Counted from the stretch's first letter, positions 35,846 to 45,514 are shown. The stretch: 64,000 nucleotides of DNA from Clavibacter sp. A6099 (GCF_021919125.1 NZ_CP083439.1:1674001-1738000), one strand, 5' to 3'. Numbers and translations: made by a program. Notes: generated by a model not told the origin, from the letters alone.

Positions 35846-36868
35846 ATGGTCTCGGAACGCGGGCTCGACGTCCTCCGGGTGATCGTGCAGGACTACGTGT
35901 CCTCGCGGGAGCCCGTGGGCTCCAAGTCCATCGTGGAGCGCCACGCATTCGGCGTCTCGGCCGCCACCATCCGCAACGACATGGCCCTCCTCGAGGAGGA
36001 GGAGCTGATCGCCGCGCCGCACACGTCGTCCGGTCGCGTGCCGACGGACAAGGGGTACCGCCTCTTCGTCGACCAGCTCGCCGACGTGCGTCCGCTCACG
36101 CCCGCGCAGCGCCAGGCCATCCACGTGTTCCTCGGCGAGTCGGTCGACCTCGACGACGTCCTCGCCCGCACCGTGCGCCTCCTCGCGCAGCTCACCAACC
36201 AGGTCGCGCTCGTGCAGTACCCGTCGCTCGCGACGAGCCACGTGAAGCACGTCGAGCTCGTGGCGCTGTCCACCACGCGCGTGCTCACCGTGCTCATCAC
36301 CGACACGGGCCGCGTCGAGCAGCGCGTCGTCGAGCTCGCGGGCGACCCGGACGACGCGTTCCTCGCGGTCATGCGCACGCGGATCAACCAGGCCGTCGGC
36401 GGGCTCGGGCTCGCCGAGGCGGCCACCCGGCTCGAGACCCTGTCCGACGAGGTCGAGCCGGCCCAGCGCGCCGCGGCATCCGTGCTCGCGGGCACGCTCG
36501 TCGAGCAGGTGCTCGCCAACCGGCAGGAGCGGCTGCTGCTGGCCGGATCCGCGAACCTCGCCCGCACGGAGCGCGACTTCCCCGGGAGCATCTCGCCCGT
36601 CCTCGAGGCCATCGAGGAGCAGGTGGTGCTCCTGCGCCTGCTCGGCGAGATGGAGGCCGACCAGCACGGCGTCTCGGTGAGCATCGGCCGGGAGAACGCC
36701 CCGTTCGGCCTCGGCGAGACGAGCGTGCTCACCAGCGGGTACAGCTCGTCCGGCGGCGTGCTCGCGCGCCTCGGCGTGCTGGGACCGACCCGCATGGACT
36801 ACTCCACCAACATGGCGTCGGTGCGCGCGGTCGCGCGCTACCTCTCGCGCCTGCTCGAGGAGCGGTGA
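35846..36868 (+). CDS. hrcA: Heat-inducible transcription repressor HrcA
   Basis: This 340-residue repressor has an N-terminal winged helix (MVSERGLDVLRVIVQDYVSS, then GVSAATIRNDMALLEEEELI and HTSSGRVPTDKGYRLFVDQL). A GAF-like effector and dimerisation domain follows, ending GPTRMDYSTNMASVRAVARY. It binds CIRCE sites before chaperone genes and is stabilised by GroEL. ATG 35846 has a strong AGGAGGG site about 7 bases upstream. dnaJ follows 60 bases later, forming a conserved heat-shock pair. Confidence 0.95.
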   Translation: MVSERGLDVLRVIVQDYVSSREPVGSKSIVERHAFGVSAATIRNDMALLEEEELIAAPHTSSGRVPTDKGYRLFVDQLADVRPLTPAQRQAIHVFLGESVDLDDVLARTVRLLAQLTNQVALVQYPSLATSHVKHVELVALSTTRVLTVLITDTGRVEQRVVELAGDPDDAFLAVMRTRINQAVGGLGLAEAATRLETLSDEVEPAQRAAASVLAGTLVEQVLANRQERLLLAGSANLARTERDFPGSISPVLEAIEEQVVLLRLLGEMEADQHGVSVSIGRENAPFGLGETSVLTSGYSSSGGVLARLGVLGPTRMDYSTNMASVRAVARYLSRLLEER

Positions 36869-36928
36869 CCGCCGCACGCCGGCGCACCGCTCCCAGTTCC
36901 CACGACCATCACCACCGAAGGGCCCGAC

Positions 36929-38044
36929 GTGGCTGACCACTACGAAGTACTCGGCGTGAGCCGCGAGGCGACGCCAGAGGAGATCAAGAAGGCGTACCGC
37001 AAGCAGGCGCGCCAGCTCCACCCGGACGTCAACGACGCCCCCGACGCCGCCGAGCGGTTCAAGCTCGTCACGCACGCGTACGACGTGCTGTCGGATCCGC
37101 AGCAGCGCCAGCAGTACGACCTCGGCCCGCAGGCCGGCTTCGGCGGCCAGGGAGGCCAGGGCTTCGGCGGGTTCGGCGACATCTTCGAGACGTTCTTCGG
37201 CGGCCAGCAGGGCGGCGGCGGACGCGGCCCGCGCTCGCGCCAGGAGCGCGGCCAGGACGCGCTGCTGCGTGTGGAGGTCGAGCTCGATGAGGTCATCTTC
37301 GGCGTGCACCGCGACCTCGAGGTCGACACGGCGGTCGTCTGCGACACGTGCCACGGAACATGCGCGCAGCCCGGCACGAGCGCCGTCACGTGCGACATCT
37401 GCCGCGGCTCCGGCAGCATCCAGCGCCAGGTGCGCTCGCTCCTCGGCAACGTCATGACCTCGAGCCCCTGCGGGACCTGCCGCGGCTACGGCACCGTCAT
37501 CCCGCACCCGTGCCCCACCTGCCAGGGCCAGGGCCGCGTCCGCGCGCGCCGGACCGTGCCCGTCGACATCCCGGCCGGCGTCGACACGGGCCTCCGCCTC
37601 CAGATGCCGGGCTCCGGCGAGGTCGGCCCCGCGGGCGGCCCGAACGGCGACCTCTACCTCGAGATCAAGGTCAAGCACCACGAGGTCTTCAGCCGCAACG
37701 GCGACGACCTGCTCGCCACGGTCGAGGTGAGCATGGTCGACGCGATCCTCGGCAGCGACGCGCACATCGAGGCCCTCGACGGCGACGTCGACCTCGAGCT
37801 GCGCCCCGGCATCCAGAGCGCCGAGATCATCACGGTGCGCGGCCGCGGCGTCACGAAGCTGCGCGGCTCGGGTCGCGGCGACCTCAAGATCGGGATCCAG
37901 GTGGTCACGCCGCAGAGGCTCGACCACAAGGAGCGCGACCTCATCCAGCAGTTCGCGCGACGCAACAAGGCGCCCGCGCCGCACCTCGCGCACTTCCAGC
38001 AGGGCCTGTTCCAGAAGCTCCGCGACCGCTTCCTCAACGTCTGA
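36929..38044 (+). CDS. dnaJ: Chaperone DnaJ
   Basis: This 371-residue Hsp40 has a J domain with the HPD motif (QLHPDVND, about residue 32). A Gly/Phe-rich linker follows, then a four-repeat zinc-binding region and a C-terminal substrate domain. Repeats two to four keep C-x2-C-x-G-x-G ([24 protein letters not shown]). The first reads CDTCHGTC, with Cys in place of the last Gly. The start is GTG 36929. As the copy beside hrcA, it corresponds to the DnaJ2 type of actinobacteria rather than the dnaK-grpE operon copy. Confidence 0.95.
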   Translation: MADHYEVLGVSREATPEEIKKAYRKQARQLHPDVNDAPDAAERFKLVTHAYDVLSDPQQRQQYDLGPQAGFGGQGGQGFGGFGDIFETFFGGQQGGGGRGPRSRQERGQDALLRVEVELDEVIFGVHRDLEVDTAVVCDTCHGTCAQPGTSAVTCDICRGSGSIQRQVRSLLGNVMTSSPCGTCRGYGTVIPHPCPTCQGQGRVRARRTVPVDIPAGVDTGLRLQMPGSGEVGPAGGPNGDLYLEIKVKHHEVFSRNGDDLLATVEVSMVDAILGSDAHIEALDGDVDLELRPGIQSAEIITVRGRGVTKLRGSGRGDLKIGIQVVTPQRLDHKERDLIQQFARRNKAPAPHLAHFQQGLFQKLRDRFLNV

Positions 38045-38046
38045 CC

Positions 38047-38799
38047 GTGGCGCACTTCTACCTGGCCGACGACATCGGCGCGTCCGACCTCACGGTCGGC
38101 CGCCTGCTCGTGCTCGCCGGGCAGGAGGCCAGGCACGCGGTGACGGTGAGCCGCGTGCGCTCCGGCGAGGGGATCCTCGTCGGGGACGGGCGCGGCACCA
38201 TCGCCTCGGGGACGGTCACGTCGGCCGAGCCGCAGCGGCTCGAGCTCCGCGTCGACGCGGTCGAGGCGCATCCCGAGCCGTCGCCACGGGTCGTCCTCGT
38301 GCAGGCGCTCGCCAAGGGCGACCGCGACGAGCTGGCCGTGCAGGCCGCCACCGAGCTGGGCGTCGACGCGGTGATCCCGTGGCAGGCGCAGCGCTCCGTC
38401 TCCCGATGGGAGGGCCAGAAGGTCGCCAAGGGCCGCGACCGCTGGCGCGCGATCGTCCGCGAGGCCGTGAAGCAGTCCATCCGCCCCCGGGTTCCCGAGG
38501 TGGAGGCGCTCGCGACGACGAAGGACCTCGTGCGCATGGCGGGGACCACGCGCGTGCTCGTGCTCGACCCGACGGCCGACGCGCGGCTGTCGCGGCTCGA
38601 CCTGGCGACGGTCGGCGGCGACGGCGCGACCGACGTCCTGCTCGTGGTGGGCCCGGAGGGCGGCATCGCGCCCGCGGAGGTCGAGGCGCTCCGACAGGCG
38701 GGGGCGATCCCCGTCGCGCTCGGCTCGGGGATCCTCCGCACGTCGACCGCGGGGCCGGCCGCGCTGGCGCTCGTCAACGCCGCGCTCGGGCGCTGGTGA
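38047..38799 (+). CDS. rsmE: 16S rRNA m3U1498 methyltransferase
   Basis: This 250-residue SPOUT-class enzyme methylates U1498 of 16S rRNA. GTG 38047 lies 3 bases after the dnaJ stop, so the two are coupled. The N-terminal PUA-like domain contains EARHAVTVSRVRSGEGILVGDG. The knot includes ELGVDAVIPWQAQRSVSRW, LLVVGPEGGIAPAEVEAL and LGSGILRTSTAGPAALALVN. These are the RsmE signatures. Confidence 0.94.
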   Translation: MAHFYLADDIGASDLTVGRLLVLAGQEARHAVTVSRVRSGEGILVGDGRGTIASGTVTSAEPQRLELRVDAVEAHPEPSPRVVLVQALAKGDRDELAVQAATELGVDAVIPWQAQRSVSRWEGQKVAKGRDRWRAIVREAVKQSIRPRVPEVEALATTKDLVRMAGTTRVLVLDPTADARLSRLDLATVGGDGATDVLLVVGPEGGIAPAEVEALRQAGAIPVALGSGILRTSTAGPAALALVNAALGRW

Positions 38800-38815
38800 C
38801 GTCGCGGGTCCCGCG

Positions 38816-38821
38816 TAGGCT
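38816..38821 (+). promoter_or_regulatory. Putative -10 box, leaderless start of hinT
   Basis: TAGGCT, then 6 bases, then ATG 38828. It implies that hinT-phoH-ybeY-CBS-era can be transcribed separately from dnaJ-rsmE. Confidence 0.5.
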
Positions 38822-38827
38822 GGGCGC

Positions 38828-39184
38828 ATGACCAGCAGCGCAGAGCCCACCGTCTTCGAGCGCATCGTCGCGCGCGAGATCCCGGCCGAGATCGTCGCGG
38901 AGACCGACCGCGTCATCGCCTTCGCGGACATCGCGCCCAAGGCCCCCGTGCACGTCCTCGTAGTGCCCAAGACGGCCGCGTACCGCGACGTCGTGGAGCT
39001 CGCCGCGGGCGACCCCGCCCTCCTCGCGGAGGTCGTCGAGGTCGCGTCGCGCATCGCCGCCGAGCGCGCGGGCGGCCAGTTCCGTCTCCTCTTCAACACG
39101 GGGGCGGACGCCGGCCAGACCGTCTTCCACGTGCACGCGCACGTGCTCGCCGGCTTCGACCAGGGGGACCATGTCGGGCTCTGA
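38828..39184 (+). CDS. HIT family hydrolase (HinT-like)
   Basis: This 118-residue nucleoside phosphoramidase-type protein has its catalytic histidine triad in TVFHVHAHVLAG (about residues 99-110). FERIVAREIPAEIVAETDRVIAFADIAPKAPVHVLVVPK is the usual HinT N-terminal half (given here as the region of residues 10-48). It is small and complete. It overlaps phoH by 14 bases. Confidence 0.92.
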   Translation: MTSSAEPTVFERIVAREIPAEIVAETDRVIAFADIAPKAPVHVLVVPKTAAYRDVVELAAGDPALLAEVVEVASRIAAERAGGQFRLLFNTGADAGQTVFHVHAHVLAGFDQGDHVGL

Positions 39185-40220
39185 CCCGCGGGGCGGCGCA
39201 TCCACGGAGGATGACCGCGTCGAGCAGACGGCGACGATGGACGGCGTGCTCATGGTGCATCTCCTGGGACCGCAGGACCGGCTGCTCCGGCAGATCGAAC
39301 GCGAGCACCCGGACGTCGACGTCCGGGTCCGCGGCAACGAGATCACGCTCGTCGGCACCCGGGCGGACGTGGCCGCGGCCCGTCGGCTCATCGACGAGGT
39401 CGTGGCGATGGTGGAGGACGGACAGCACGTGGAACCCCAGGAGATCGAGACGAGCGCGCGCCGGCTCGGCGAGGACGACGGCCGGACCCTGTCCGACGTG
39501 CTGAGCGAGGCCATCGTGCAGTCGCGCGGCCGCGTCGTGCGCCCGAAGACGCAGGGCCAGAAGCAGTACGTGCAGGCCATCGACGAGAGCACCATCGTGT
39601 TCGGCATCGGCCCCGCGGGCACGGGCAAGACCTACCTCGCCATGGCGAAGGCCGTCCAGGCGCTGCAGCGCAAGGAGGTCGAGCGGATCATCCTCACGCG
39701 TCCGGCCGTCGAGGCGGGGGAGCGGCTCGGCTACCTGCCCGGCTCGCTCACCGACAAGATCGACCCGTACCTCCGGCCGCTGTTCGACGCGCTCAACGAG
39801 ATGATGGATCCGGAGCTCGTCCCGAAGCTGATGGCCTCGAACACCATCGAGGTCGCGCCGCTCGCCTACATGCGCGGGCGCACGCTCAACAACGCGTTCG
39901 TCGTGCTCGACGAGGCGCAGAACACCACGCCCGAGCAGATGAAGATGTTCCTCACGCGCCTCGGCTTCGGCTCGAAGATGGTGGTCACGGGCGACATCAC
40001 GCAGGTCGACCTGCCCACCGGGTCCAGCGGCCTCCAGCTCGTCACGCGCGTGCTGGACGGCATGGACGACATCCACTTCTCCCGCCTCACGAGCGACGAC
40101 GTCGTGCGGCACACCCTGGTCGGCCGCATCGTGGACGCGTACACGCGCTACGACGCGGAGCGCCAGGCCGCCGACCACCTCCGCGCCGAGCGCCGCACCG
40201 CCCCTGGGAGCACCCGATGA
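39171..40220 (+). CDS. phoH: PhoH family ATPase
   Basis: This 349-residue ATPase has an N-terminal KH-like region ([19 protein letters not shown]). The PhoH domain follows, with Walker [16 protein letters not shown] (about residue 145), Walker [16 protein letters not shown] and a [13 protein letters not shown] sensor. Beside ybeY it is thought to act in RNA metabolism. ATG 39171 is inside the hinT 3' end and follows a GGGGGA purine stretch. A later ATG at 39237 is possible but would shorten the KH-like part little. Confidence 0.93.
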   Translation: MSGSDPRGGASTEDDRVEQTATMDGVLMVHLLGPQDRLLRQIEREHPDVDVRVRGNEITLVGTRADVAAARRLIDEVVAMVEDGQHVEPQEIETSARRLGEDDGRTLSDVLSEAIVQSRGRVVRPKTQGQKQYVQAIDESTIVFGIGPAGTGKTYLAMAKAVQALQRKEVERIILTRPAVEAGERLGYLPGSLTDKIDPYLRPLFDALNEMMDPELVPKLMASNTIEVAPLAYMRGRTLNNAFVVLDEAQNTTPEQMKMFLTRLGFGSKMVVTGDITQVDLPTGSSGLQLVTRVLDGMDDIHFSRLTSDDVVRHTLVGRIVDAYTRYDAERQAADHLRAERRTAPGSTR

Positions 40221-40678
40221 GCATCGAGATCAACAACGAGTCGGCCGTGGAGGTCGACGAGCCCCTCATCCAGCGTCTCGCCACGTACGCGCTGGACACG
40301 CTGCACGTGCACCCCGACGCGGAGCTCGCCATCGTGATGGTGGACGAGGGCGCGATGGAGCAGCTGCACGTGCAGTGGATGGACGAGCCGGGCCCCACGG
40401 ACGTCCTCAGCTTCCCGATGGACGAGCTGCGCCCCGGCACGGAGGACCGGCCGACGCCCGCGGGCCTCCTCGGCGACATCGTCGTCTGCCCGCAGGTCGC
40501 CGCCGAGCAGGCGGTCACGGCGGGGCACTCCACCATGGAGGAGATCCTGCTGCTCACGGCGCACGGCATCCTGCACCTGCTGGGCTTCGACCACGCCGAG
40601 CCCGACGAGGAGCGCGAGATGTTCGGGCTCCAGCGCGACATCCTGATCGGGTTCGCCATGAGCGAGCGCGGGCGCTGA
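40217..40678 (+). CDS. ybeY: Endoribonuclease / rRNA maturation factor YbeY
   Basis: This 153-residue zinc metalloprotein acts in 16S rRNA 3' maturation and ribosome quality control. The metal motif [11 protein letters not shown] (H-x3-H-x5-H, about residues 115-125) is intact. The substrate-channel segment [11 protein letters not shown] and the [10 protein letters not shown] strand precede it. The ATG overlaps the phoH stop by 4 bases. Confidence 0.96.
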   Translation: MSIEINNESAVEVDEPLIQRLATYALDTLHVHPDAELAIVMVDEGAMEQLHVQWMDEPGPTDVLSFPMDELRPGTEDRPTPAGLLGDIVVCPQVAAEQAVTAGHSTMEEILLLTAHGILHLLGFDHAEPDEEREMFGLQRDILIGFAMSERGR

Positions 40679-40686
40679 CCGCCTCG

Positions 40687-42009
40687 ATGCTCGCCCTCCT
40701 CCTCCCCGCGTTCCTCCTCGTCGTCCTCGGCGGCCTGTTCGCCGCCGCCGAGTCCGCCATCTCGTCCCTGTCGCGCGCGGACATCCAGGAGCTCGCGGCC
40801 ACCGCGCGCGCTCGTCGCTCCCTGCTCGCCATCTCCGTCGACACGGGCGCCTACATCAACGCGCTCGGCTTCGTGCGCATCATCGCCGAGACCGGCGCCG
40901 CGGTGCTCGTCACGCTGGCGCTGGCCTCCACGATCGACGCGTGGTGGATCACGCTGCTGGTCGCCGCCGCGATCATGACGGCCGTGTCCTTCGTGCTCGT
41001 GGGCGCGAGCCCGCGCTCGGTCGGCCGGGTGCACGCGCGCCCGCTGCTCGCCTGGACGGCGCTGCTCGTGCGGGTGATCCGCGTGGCCATCGGGCCCGTC
41101 GCCGACGCGCTCGTGGCCCTCGGCAACCGCGTCACGCCCGGCCGCCCGAAGACCGTCGCGACGTTCACGAGCGAGGAGCAGCTGCTCAGCATGGTCGACG
41201 AGGCCACCGAGCTGGAGGTGCTCGAGGAGGACGACCGGGAGCTCATCCACTCCATCTTCGAGTTCAACGACACGGTCGTGCGCGAGGTGATGATCCCGCG
41301 CACCGACATGGTCGTCGTGGAGCAGACCGCGCACGTCGGCTCCGCGCTCGGCCTCTTCCTCTCCCGCGGCATCTCCCGGGCGCCGGTGACGGGACGCGAC
41401 TCCGACGAGATCGAGGGCGTGCTGTACCTCCGCGACCTCGCGCGCATGGTCTACGAGCGGCCCGAGGAGGCCGAGCGGACGACCGTCGACCAGCTCGCGC
41501 GCCCCGCCGTCTTCGTCCCCGAGTCGCAGAAGGCCGACGCGCTGCTCCGGCAGATGCAGCTCGAGTCCAACCACCTCGCCATGGTCGTCGACGAGTACGG
41601 CGGCATCGCCGGGCTCGTCACGCTCGAGGACCTCATCGAGGAGCTCGTGGGCGACATCAGCGACGAGTACGACCGCGACGTGCCCGAGTTCGAGGACCTG
41701 GGGGACGGCGTGTACCGTGTGAGCGCCCGGCTGCCGATCGACGAGCTGGGGGACCTGTTCGGGCTCGAGCTCGACGACGACGACGTGGACAGCGCGGGCG
41801 GCCTCCTCGCCAAGACCCTGGGGCGCCTGCCCGAGCGCGGATCCGTGGTGCGCGTCGGCGGGCTGGTCCTCACGGCCGACCGGGTCGAGGGGCGCCGCAC
41901 GCGCATCAGCACGATCCTCGTCGAGCGCGACCGCGCCGACGACCCCGACGACGACCACGAGGCGGCCCCCGCGGGCGCCGCCGCCAGCAGAGGACACGAC
42001 CATGACTGA
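40687..42009 (+). CDS. CNNM/CorC-type membrane protein with CBS pair
   Basis: This 440-residue protein has an N-terminal DUF21 membrane domain (residues 1-150, starting MLALLLPAFLLVVLGGLFAA). Tandem CBS domains follow (VREVMIPRTDMVVVEQ; AMVVDEYGGIAGLVTLEDLI), then a C-terminal CorC_HlyC domain (YRVSARLPIDELGDLFGL). Relatives transport or sense magnesium; the old name hemolysin is misleading. A His/Asp-rich tail (DDDHEAAPAG, then GHDHD) could bind metal. It starts 8 bases after ybeY and overlaps era by 8 bases. Confidence 0.9.
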   Translation: MLALLLPAFLLVVLGGLFAAAESAISSLSRADIQELAATARARRSLLAISVDTGAYINALGFVRIIAETGAAVLVTLALASTIDAWWITLLVAAAIMTAVSFVLVGASPRSVGRVHARPLLAWTALLVRVIRVAIGPVADALVALGNRVTPGRPKTVATFTSEEQLLSMVDEATELEVLEEDDRELIHSIFEFNDTVVREVMIPRTDMVVVEQTAHVGSALGLFLSRGISRAPVTGRDSDEIEGVLYLRDLARMVYERPEEAERTTVDQLARPAVFVPESQKADALLRQMQLESNHLAMVVDEYGGIAGLVTLEDLIEELVGDISDEYDRDVPEFEDLGDGVYRVSARLPIDELGDLFGLELDDDDVDSAGGLLAKTLGRLPERGSVVRVGGLVLTADRVEGRRTRISTILVERDRADDPDDDHEAAPAGAAASRGHDHD

Positions 42010-43069
42010 TCCCCGCGACGACGCGACGCCCGTCGAGGAGACGGCGACGGACGGGACGCCCGTCACGGGGACGCCCGTCACCGGGACGGCCGCCGAGCCC
42101 GCCCCGCTGTCGGACGAGGCCTGGGGCATCGACCGGGACGCGGAGCCCGCGCGCTCGAAGCGCAAGCCGCGCGGGGGAGCGCCCGCCTACCGCGCGGGCT
42201 TCGTCTCCTTCGTCGGACGGCCGAACGTGGGGAAGTCCACGCTCACGAACGCGCTCGTGGGGGAGAAGGTCGCCATCACGAGCTCCAAGCCGCAGACGAC
42301 GCGCAAGGCCATCCGCGGGATCGTGCACCGGCCGGACGGGCAGCTCATCCTGGTCGACACCCCCGGGATCCACCGCCCGCGCACGCTCCTCGGCGAGCGG
42401 CTCAACGCCCTGGTGCAGACCACGCTCGGGGACGTGGACGTCATCGGGCTGTGCATCCCCGCCGACGAGCGCATCGGCCCGGGCGACCGGTTCATCAACG
42501 AGCAGCTCGACGAGTACCCGCGCGCCCGCAAGATCGCGATCGTCACGAAGACCGACTCCGCATCGCGCCACGCGGTCGCCGAGCAGCTCCTCGCCGTGCA
42601 GGAGCTGCGCGACTGGGACGCGATCGTGCCCGTCTCCGCCGTCGAGGCGATCCAGCTCGACGCGCTCGTGGGCGAGCTGCTGAAGGCGCTGCCCGTCTCC
42701 GAGCAGCTCTACCCGTCGGACGCCGTCACCGAGGAGGGGCTCGAGGCGCGCATCTCGGAGCTGATCCGCGAGGCCGCGCTCGAGGGCGTGCAGGACGAGC
42801 TGCCGCACTCGCTCGCCGTCACGATCGACGACATGATCCAGCGCGAGGACAAGGAGCTGCTCGAGATCTACGCGAACCTCTTCGTCGAGCGCGACAGCCA
42901 GAAGGGCATCGTCATCGGCGCGCAGGGGTCCCGGCTCAAGCACGTGGGGCAGGTGGCGCGCGCGCAGATCGAGCCGCTCGTGGGAACCCGCGTGTTCCTC
43001 TCGCTGCGCGTGAAGATCGCCAAGGACTGGCAGCGCGACCCGAAGCTGCTCGGCCGCCTCGGCTTCTGA
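42002..43069 (+). CDS. era: GTPase Era
   Basis: This 355-residue GTPase binds the 3' end of 16S rRNA during 30S assembly. G1 is GRPNVGKSTLTNALVG (about residue 72), G3 is VDTPGIHRP and G4 is VTKTDS. The G4 Asp is retained but NKxD is replaced by TKTD, as in many actinobacterial Era proteins. The C-terminal KH domain includes IVIGAQGSRLKHVGQVARAQ. About 60 acidic, Thr/Pro-rich residues precede the G domain, with a short tandem repeat GTPVTGTPVTGT; this extension is probably unstructured. Confidence 0.96.
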   Translation: MTDPRDDATPVEETATDGTPVTGTPVTGTAAEPAPLSDEAWGIDRDAEPARSKRKPRGGAPAYRAGFVSFVGRPNVGKSTLTNALVGEKVAITSSKPQTTRKAIRGIVHRPDGQLILVDTPGIHRPRTLLGERLNALVQTTLGDVDVIGLCIPADERIGPGDRFINEQLDEYPRARKIAIVTKTDSASRHAVAEQLLAVQELRDWDAIVPVSAVEAIQLDALVGELLKALPVSEQLYPSDAVTEEGLEARISELIREAALEGVQDELPHSLAVTIDDMIQREDKELLEIYANLFVERDSQKGIVIGAQGSRLKHVGQVARAQIEPLVGTRVFLSLRVKIAKDWQRDPKLLGRLGF

Positions 43070-43093
43070 TCCGCTCGGGCGGCGCGCGTACAT

Positions 43094-43124
43094 CCCGCGG
43101 ATGAGATCGGGTCGCCTCCGCGGG
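43094..43124 (+). terminator. Possible terminator of era
   Basis: 7-bp stem cccgcgg / ccgcggg with a 17-base loop, 25 bases past the stop. Only moderately convincing in this GC-rich context. Confidence 0.35.
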
Positions 43125-43165
43125 GATCATCGGCCGCCGCGGGCTCTGCGGGGGAGCGCGGCACG

Positions 43166-43171
43166 TACGGT
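43166..43171 (+). promoter_or_regulatory. Putative -10 box, leaderless start of the sensor kinase gene
   Basis: TACGGT, then 6 bases, then ATG 43178. Confidence 0.5.
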
Positions 43172-43177
43172 GGTCGC

Positions 43178-44689
43178 ATGCTCCGACGGATCCCGAGGTA
43201 CCAGCTCGTCCTCGACGTCGTCCTCGCGGCGGCGTTCGTCGCCGTCCTCTCTCCCGGGTCGATCGGCGTCGCGGCCGCGAGCGCGTTCGGGGTCTTCTCC
43301 TTCGCGACATCCGAGGTCTCGCTCGTCCTCGTGGTCCTCATGGGCGCGGCCCTCGCCGTCCGGCGGCTCGCGCCCGGGCTCTCGCTCGCCGTGGCGTGGG
43401 CGGGCGCGATCATCCAGATGGGAGCCGGAGCCGCGGTCGAGCCCGGCGACATCGCCATCGCCTTCGTCGTCTACTGCACCGCGGCGTACGGCGGCCGCAT
43501 CGTCCGGGCGCTGGGCCTCGCCTCCTCCATCGTCGGCGGCGTGGTCGCGGCCTCCTACCTGTCATACGCCTCGGGCCGCGTCCCCATCGGCAGCCAGGCG
43601 TTCAGCACGGGGGAGTGGACCGCGTTCGCGACCCTGTTCCTGTTCCTGCTCCTGTGCGCGTGGAGCGTGCTGCTCGCGTCGTGGACGGCCGGCCGCCTCG
43701 TCGTCGCGTCCCGCGCGTCGCACGCGAGCCGGGATGCGCAGGAGGCCGCCGAGCGCGACCAGGCCCGCGCGCTCCAGGACGTCGTCGTGGAGCAGGAGCG
43801 CAACCGGATCGCCCGGGACATGCACGACGTCGTCGCCCACTCGCTCGCCGTCGTGATCGCGCAGGCCGACGGCGCGCGCTACGCGCGACTGGTGGATCCC
43901 GAGGCGGCGGACGAGGCGCTGCGCACCATCTCCACCACGGCGAGGCAGGCGCTGGGCGACGTGCGGATCCTCCTCGCGCAGCTCCGGCACAGCGAGGACG
44001 ACGCCCCGCAGCCCGAGCTCAAGGAGCTGAGCGACCTCATCGACCAGATGCGCTCCACGGGCCTGACCGTCGAGTTCGTCGAGTCGGGCCAGCCGGGCGA
44101 GTTCGGCACGGGGCAGCAGCTCGCCGTGTACCGCATCGTGCAGGAGGCGCTCACCAACGTGCTGCGCCACGGCGACGTCGGTCACCCCGTCGAGGTCGAG
44201 CTCGCGTGGGAGCCGGACGGCGTCTCGGTGTCGGTGCGGAGCCGGACGCTCCCGGATCCGGTGCGCCCCGCCCGCACCACGACGGGCATCATCGCCCTCC
44301 CCGTGCTGCCGCCCGCTCCCGCGACGCCCGCGCAGCCGGTCGGCCACGGCCTCGCCGGGATGCGCGAGCGCGCGACGCTCTCCGGCGGCCGCTTCTCGGC
44401 GGGCGTCCGCGACGGCGTGTGGACCGTCTCCGCGTGGATCCCGTTCGCGCCCGCGACCCGCCCCGTGCCCCGCGTGCCCGTCGCCGGCGCGGCCGTCGGC
44501 ACGGGAGCGGACGCGCCGAGCCGCCCCCTGACCCTCGACGAGCTGTTCCCGCCGGAGGCCGCGGCCGCGGGCACCGCGACGCCCGGAGCGCCCGCCGCGC
44601 ACGTCAGCCCGCACCGCACCGCTGCCGCCCGCGGAGCAGCCGCCTCCGCGGCGCGCCGCGGGCGCGACGACCGGCCTGCCGGATCCTGA
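43178..44689 (+). CDS. Sensor histidine kinase (NarL/DesK type)
   Basis: This 503-residue membrane kinase has about five hydrophobic helices (residues 8-165). A coiled linker leads to the HisKA_3 phosphoacceptor region RNRIARDMHDVVAHSLAVV, with His at residue 216. The ATPase N-box is VYRIVQEALTNVLRHG and the G-box is GHGLAGMRERATLSGG. About 90 residues rich in Pro, Ala and Arg extend beyond the ATPase domain and look disordered, an unusual addition. The cognate LuxR-type regulator follows at once. The stimulus is unknown; the neighbouring envelope genes suggest a cell-surface role. Confidence 0.92.
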   Translation: MLRRIPRYQLVLDVVLAAAFVAVLSPGSIGVAAASAFGVFSFATSEVSLVLVVLMGAALAVRRLAPGLSLAVAWAGAIIQMGAGAAVEPGDIAIAFVVYCTAAYGGRIVRALGLASSIVGGVVAASYLSYASGRVPIGSQAFSTGEWTAFATLFLFLLLCAWSVLLASWTAGRLVVASRASHASRDAQEAAERDQARALQDVVVEQERNRIARDMHDVVAHSLAVVIAQADGARYARLVDPEAADEALRTISTTARQALGDVRILLAQLRHSEDDAPQPELKELSDLIDQMRSTGLTVEFVESGQPGEFGTGQQLAVYRIVQEALTNVLRHGDVGHPVEVELAWEPDGVSVSVRSRTLPDPVRPARTTTGIIALPVLPPAPATPAQPVGHGLAGMRERATLSGGRFSAGVRDGVWTVSAWIPFAPATRPVPRVPVAGAAVGTGADAPSRPLTLDELFPPEAAAAGTATPGAPAAHVSPHRTAAARGAAASAARRGRDDRPAGS

Positions 44690-44742
44690 CCCGCCGCGCG
44701 CCGCGATAGCCTCCCCACGCCGACCCCGATCGAAGGACCCCC

Positions 44743-45429
44743 GTGCCCACCCCACCCATCCGCGTCGCCCTGGTCGACGACCAGGCCCTGTTCCGCACGG
44801 GCGTCCGCATGCTCATCTCCTCGCAGCCCGACCTGGAGTTCGCCGGCGAGGCCGCCAACGGGCAGGAGGCCGTGGAGCTCGCGCGCGCCGAGCGCCCCGA
44901 CGTGATCCTCATGGACATCCGCATGCCGGTGATGGACGGGATCCAGGCCACGGCCGAGGTCCTGCGGGCGGCGGACGCGCGCGGCGAGCGCCCGCCGCGC
45001 GTCCTCGTCCTCACCACCTTCGACCTCGACGAGAGCGCCGCGCGCGCCATCCGGGCCGGGGCGAGCGGCTTCGTGCTGAAGGACGCCGACCCCGAGTTCC
45101 TGCTCGCCGCCATCCGCACGGTCCACGCCGGCAACTCGGTCATCGCGGCGTCGGCGACACGGCAGCTGCTCGAGCACTTCGACCCGGGCTCCCGGCCGCG
45201 GGTCGCGCCGCCCGCGTTCATGTCGCTCACCTCGCGCGAGCGGGAGATCTTCGTCCTCGCGGCGCGCGGCCTCAGCAACGCGGAGATCGCGCAGGCGGAG
45301 TTCCTCAGCGAGGCGACGGTGAAGACGCACGTGAGCCGCATCCTCGCGAAGCTCAGCCTCCGCGACCGCGTCCAGCTCGTGGTCTTCGCCTTCGAGCACC
45401 GGCTGAACGGATCCCCGACCCAGGGCTAG
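44743..45429 (+). CDS. NarL/LuxR-family response regulator
   Basis: This 228-residue DNA-binding regulator has a receiver domain with the acidic pair VDDQ, phosphoacceptor Asp58 (VILMDIRMP) and switch residues VLTTFD and FVLKD. A C-terminal LuxR helix-turn-helix (LTSREREIFVLAARGLSNAE to LSEATVKTHVSRILAKLSLR) follows. GTG 44743 is the start. It is transcribed 53 bases after the kinase, forming a complete two-component pair. Its targets are not visible here, although the downstream esterase and membrane-protein genes are candidates. Confidence 0.94.
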   Translation: MPTPPIRVALVDDQALFRTGVRMLISSQPDLEFAGEAANGQEAVELARAERPDVILMDIRMPVMDGIQATAEVLRAADARGERPPRVLVLTTFDLDESAARAIRAGASGFVLKDADPEFLLAAIRTVHAGNSVIAASATRQLLEHFDPGSRPRVAPPAFMSLTSREREIFVLAARGLSNAEIAQAEFLSEATVKTHVSRILAKLSLRDRVQLVVFAFEHRLNGSPTQG

Positions 45430-45514
45430 CCGCTCCCGACCGCCGGGGGCCCGCTCGCATCCCCGTCGGCTAGATTCCCTTCGCCTGTCCCGCTCCCATC
45501 GCCAGAGGACCACC

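Noticed and set aside
40660-40700. Alternative CTG start (overlapping the ybeY stop) for the CBS-domain protein
   Set aside because: ATG 40687 is only a few codons downstream and leads directly into the first membrane helix, so a rare start is not needed.
42031-42105. Tandem repeat at the 5' end of era (gacgcccgtcac units)
   Set aside because: Two to three in-frame copies encoding a disordered Thr/Pro/Val stretch; a simple coding repeat, not a separate element.
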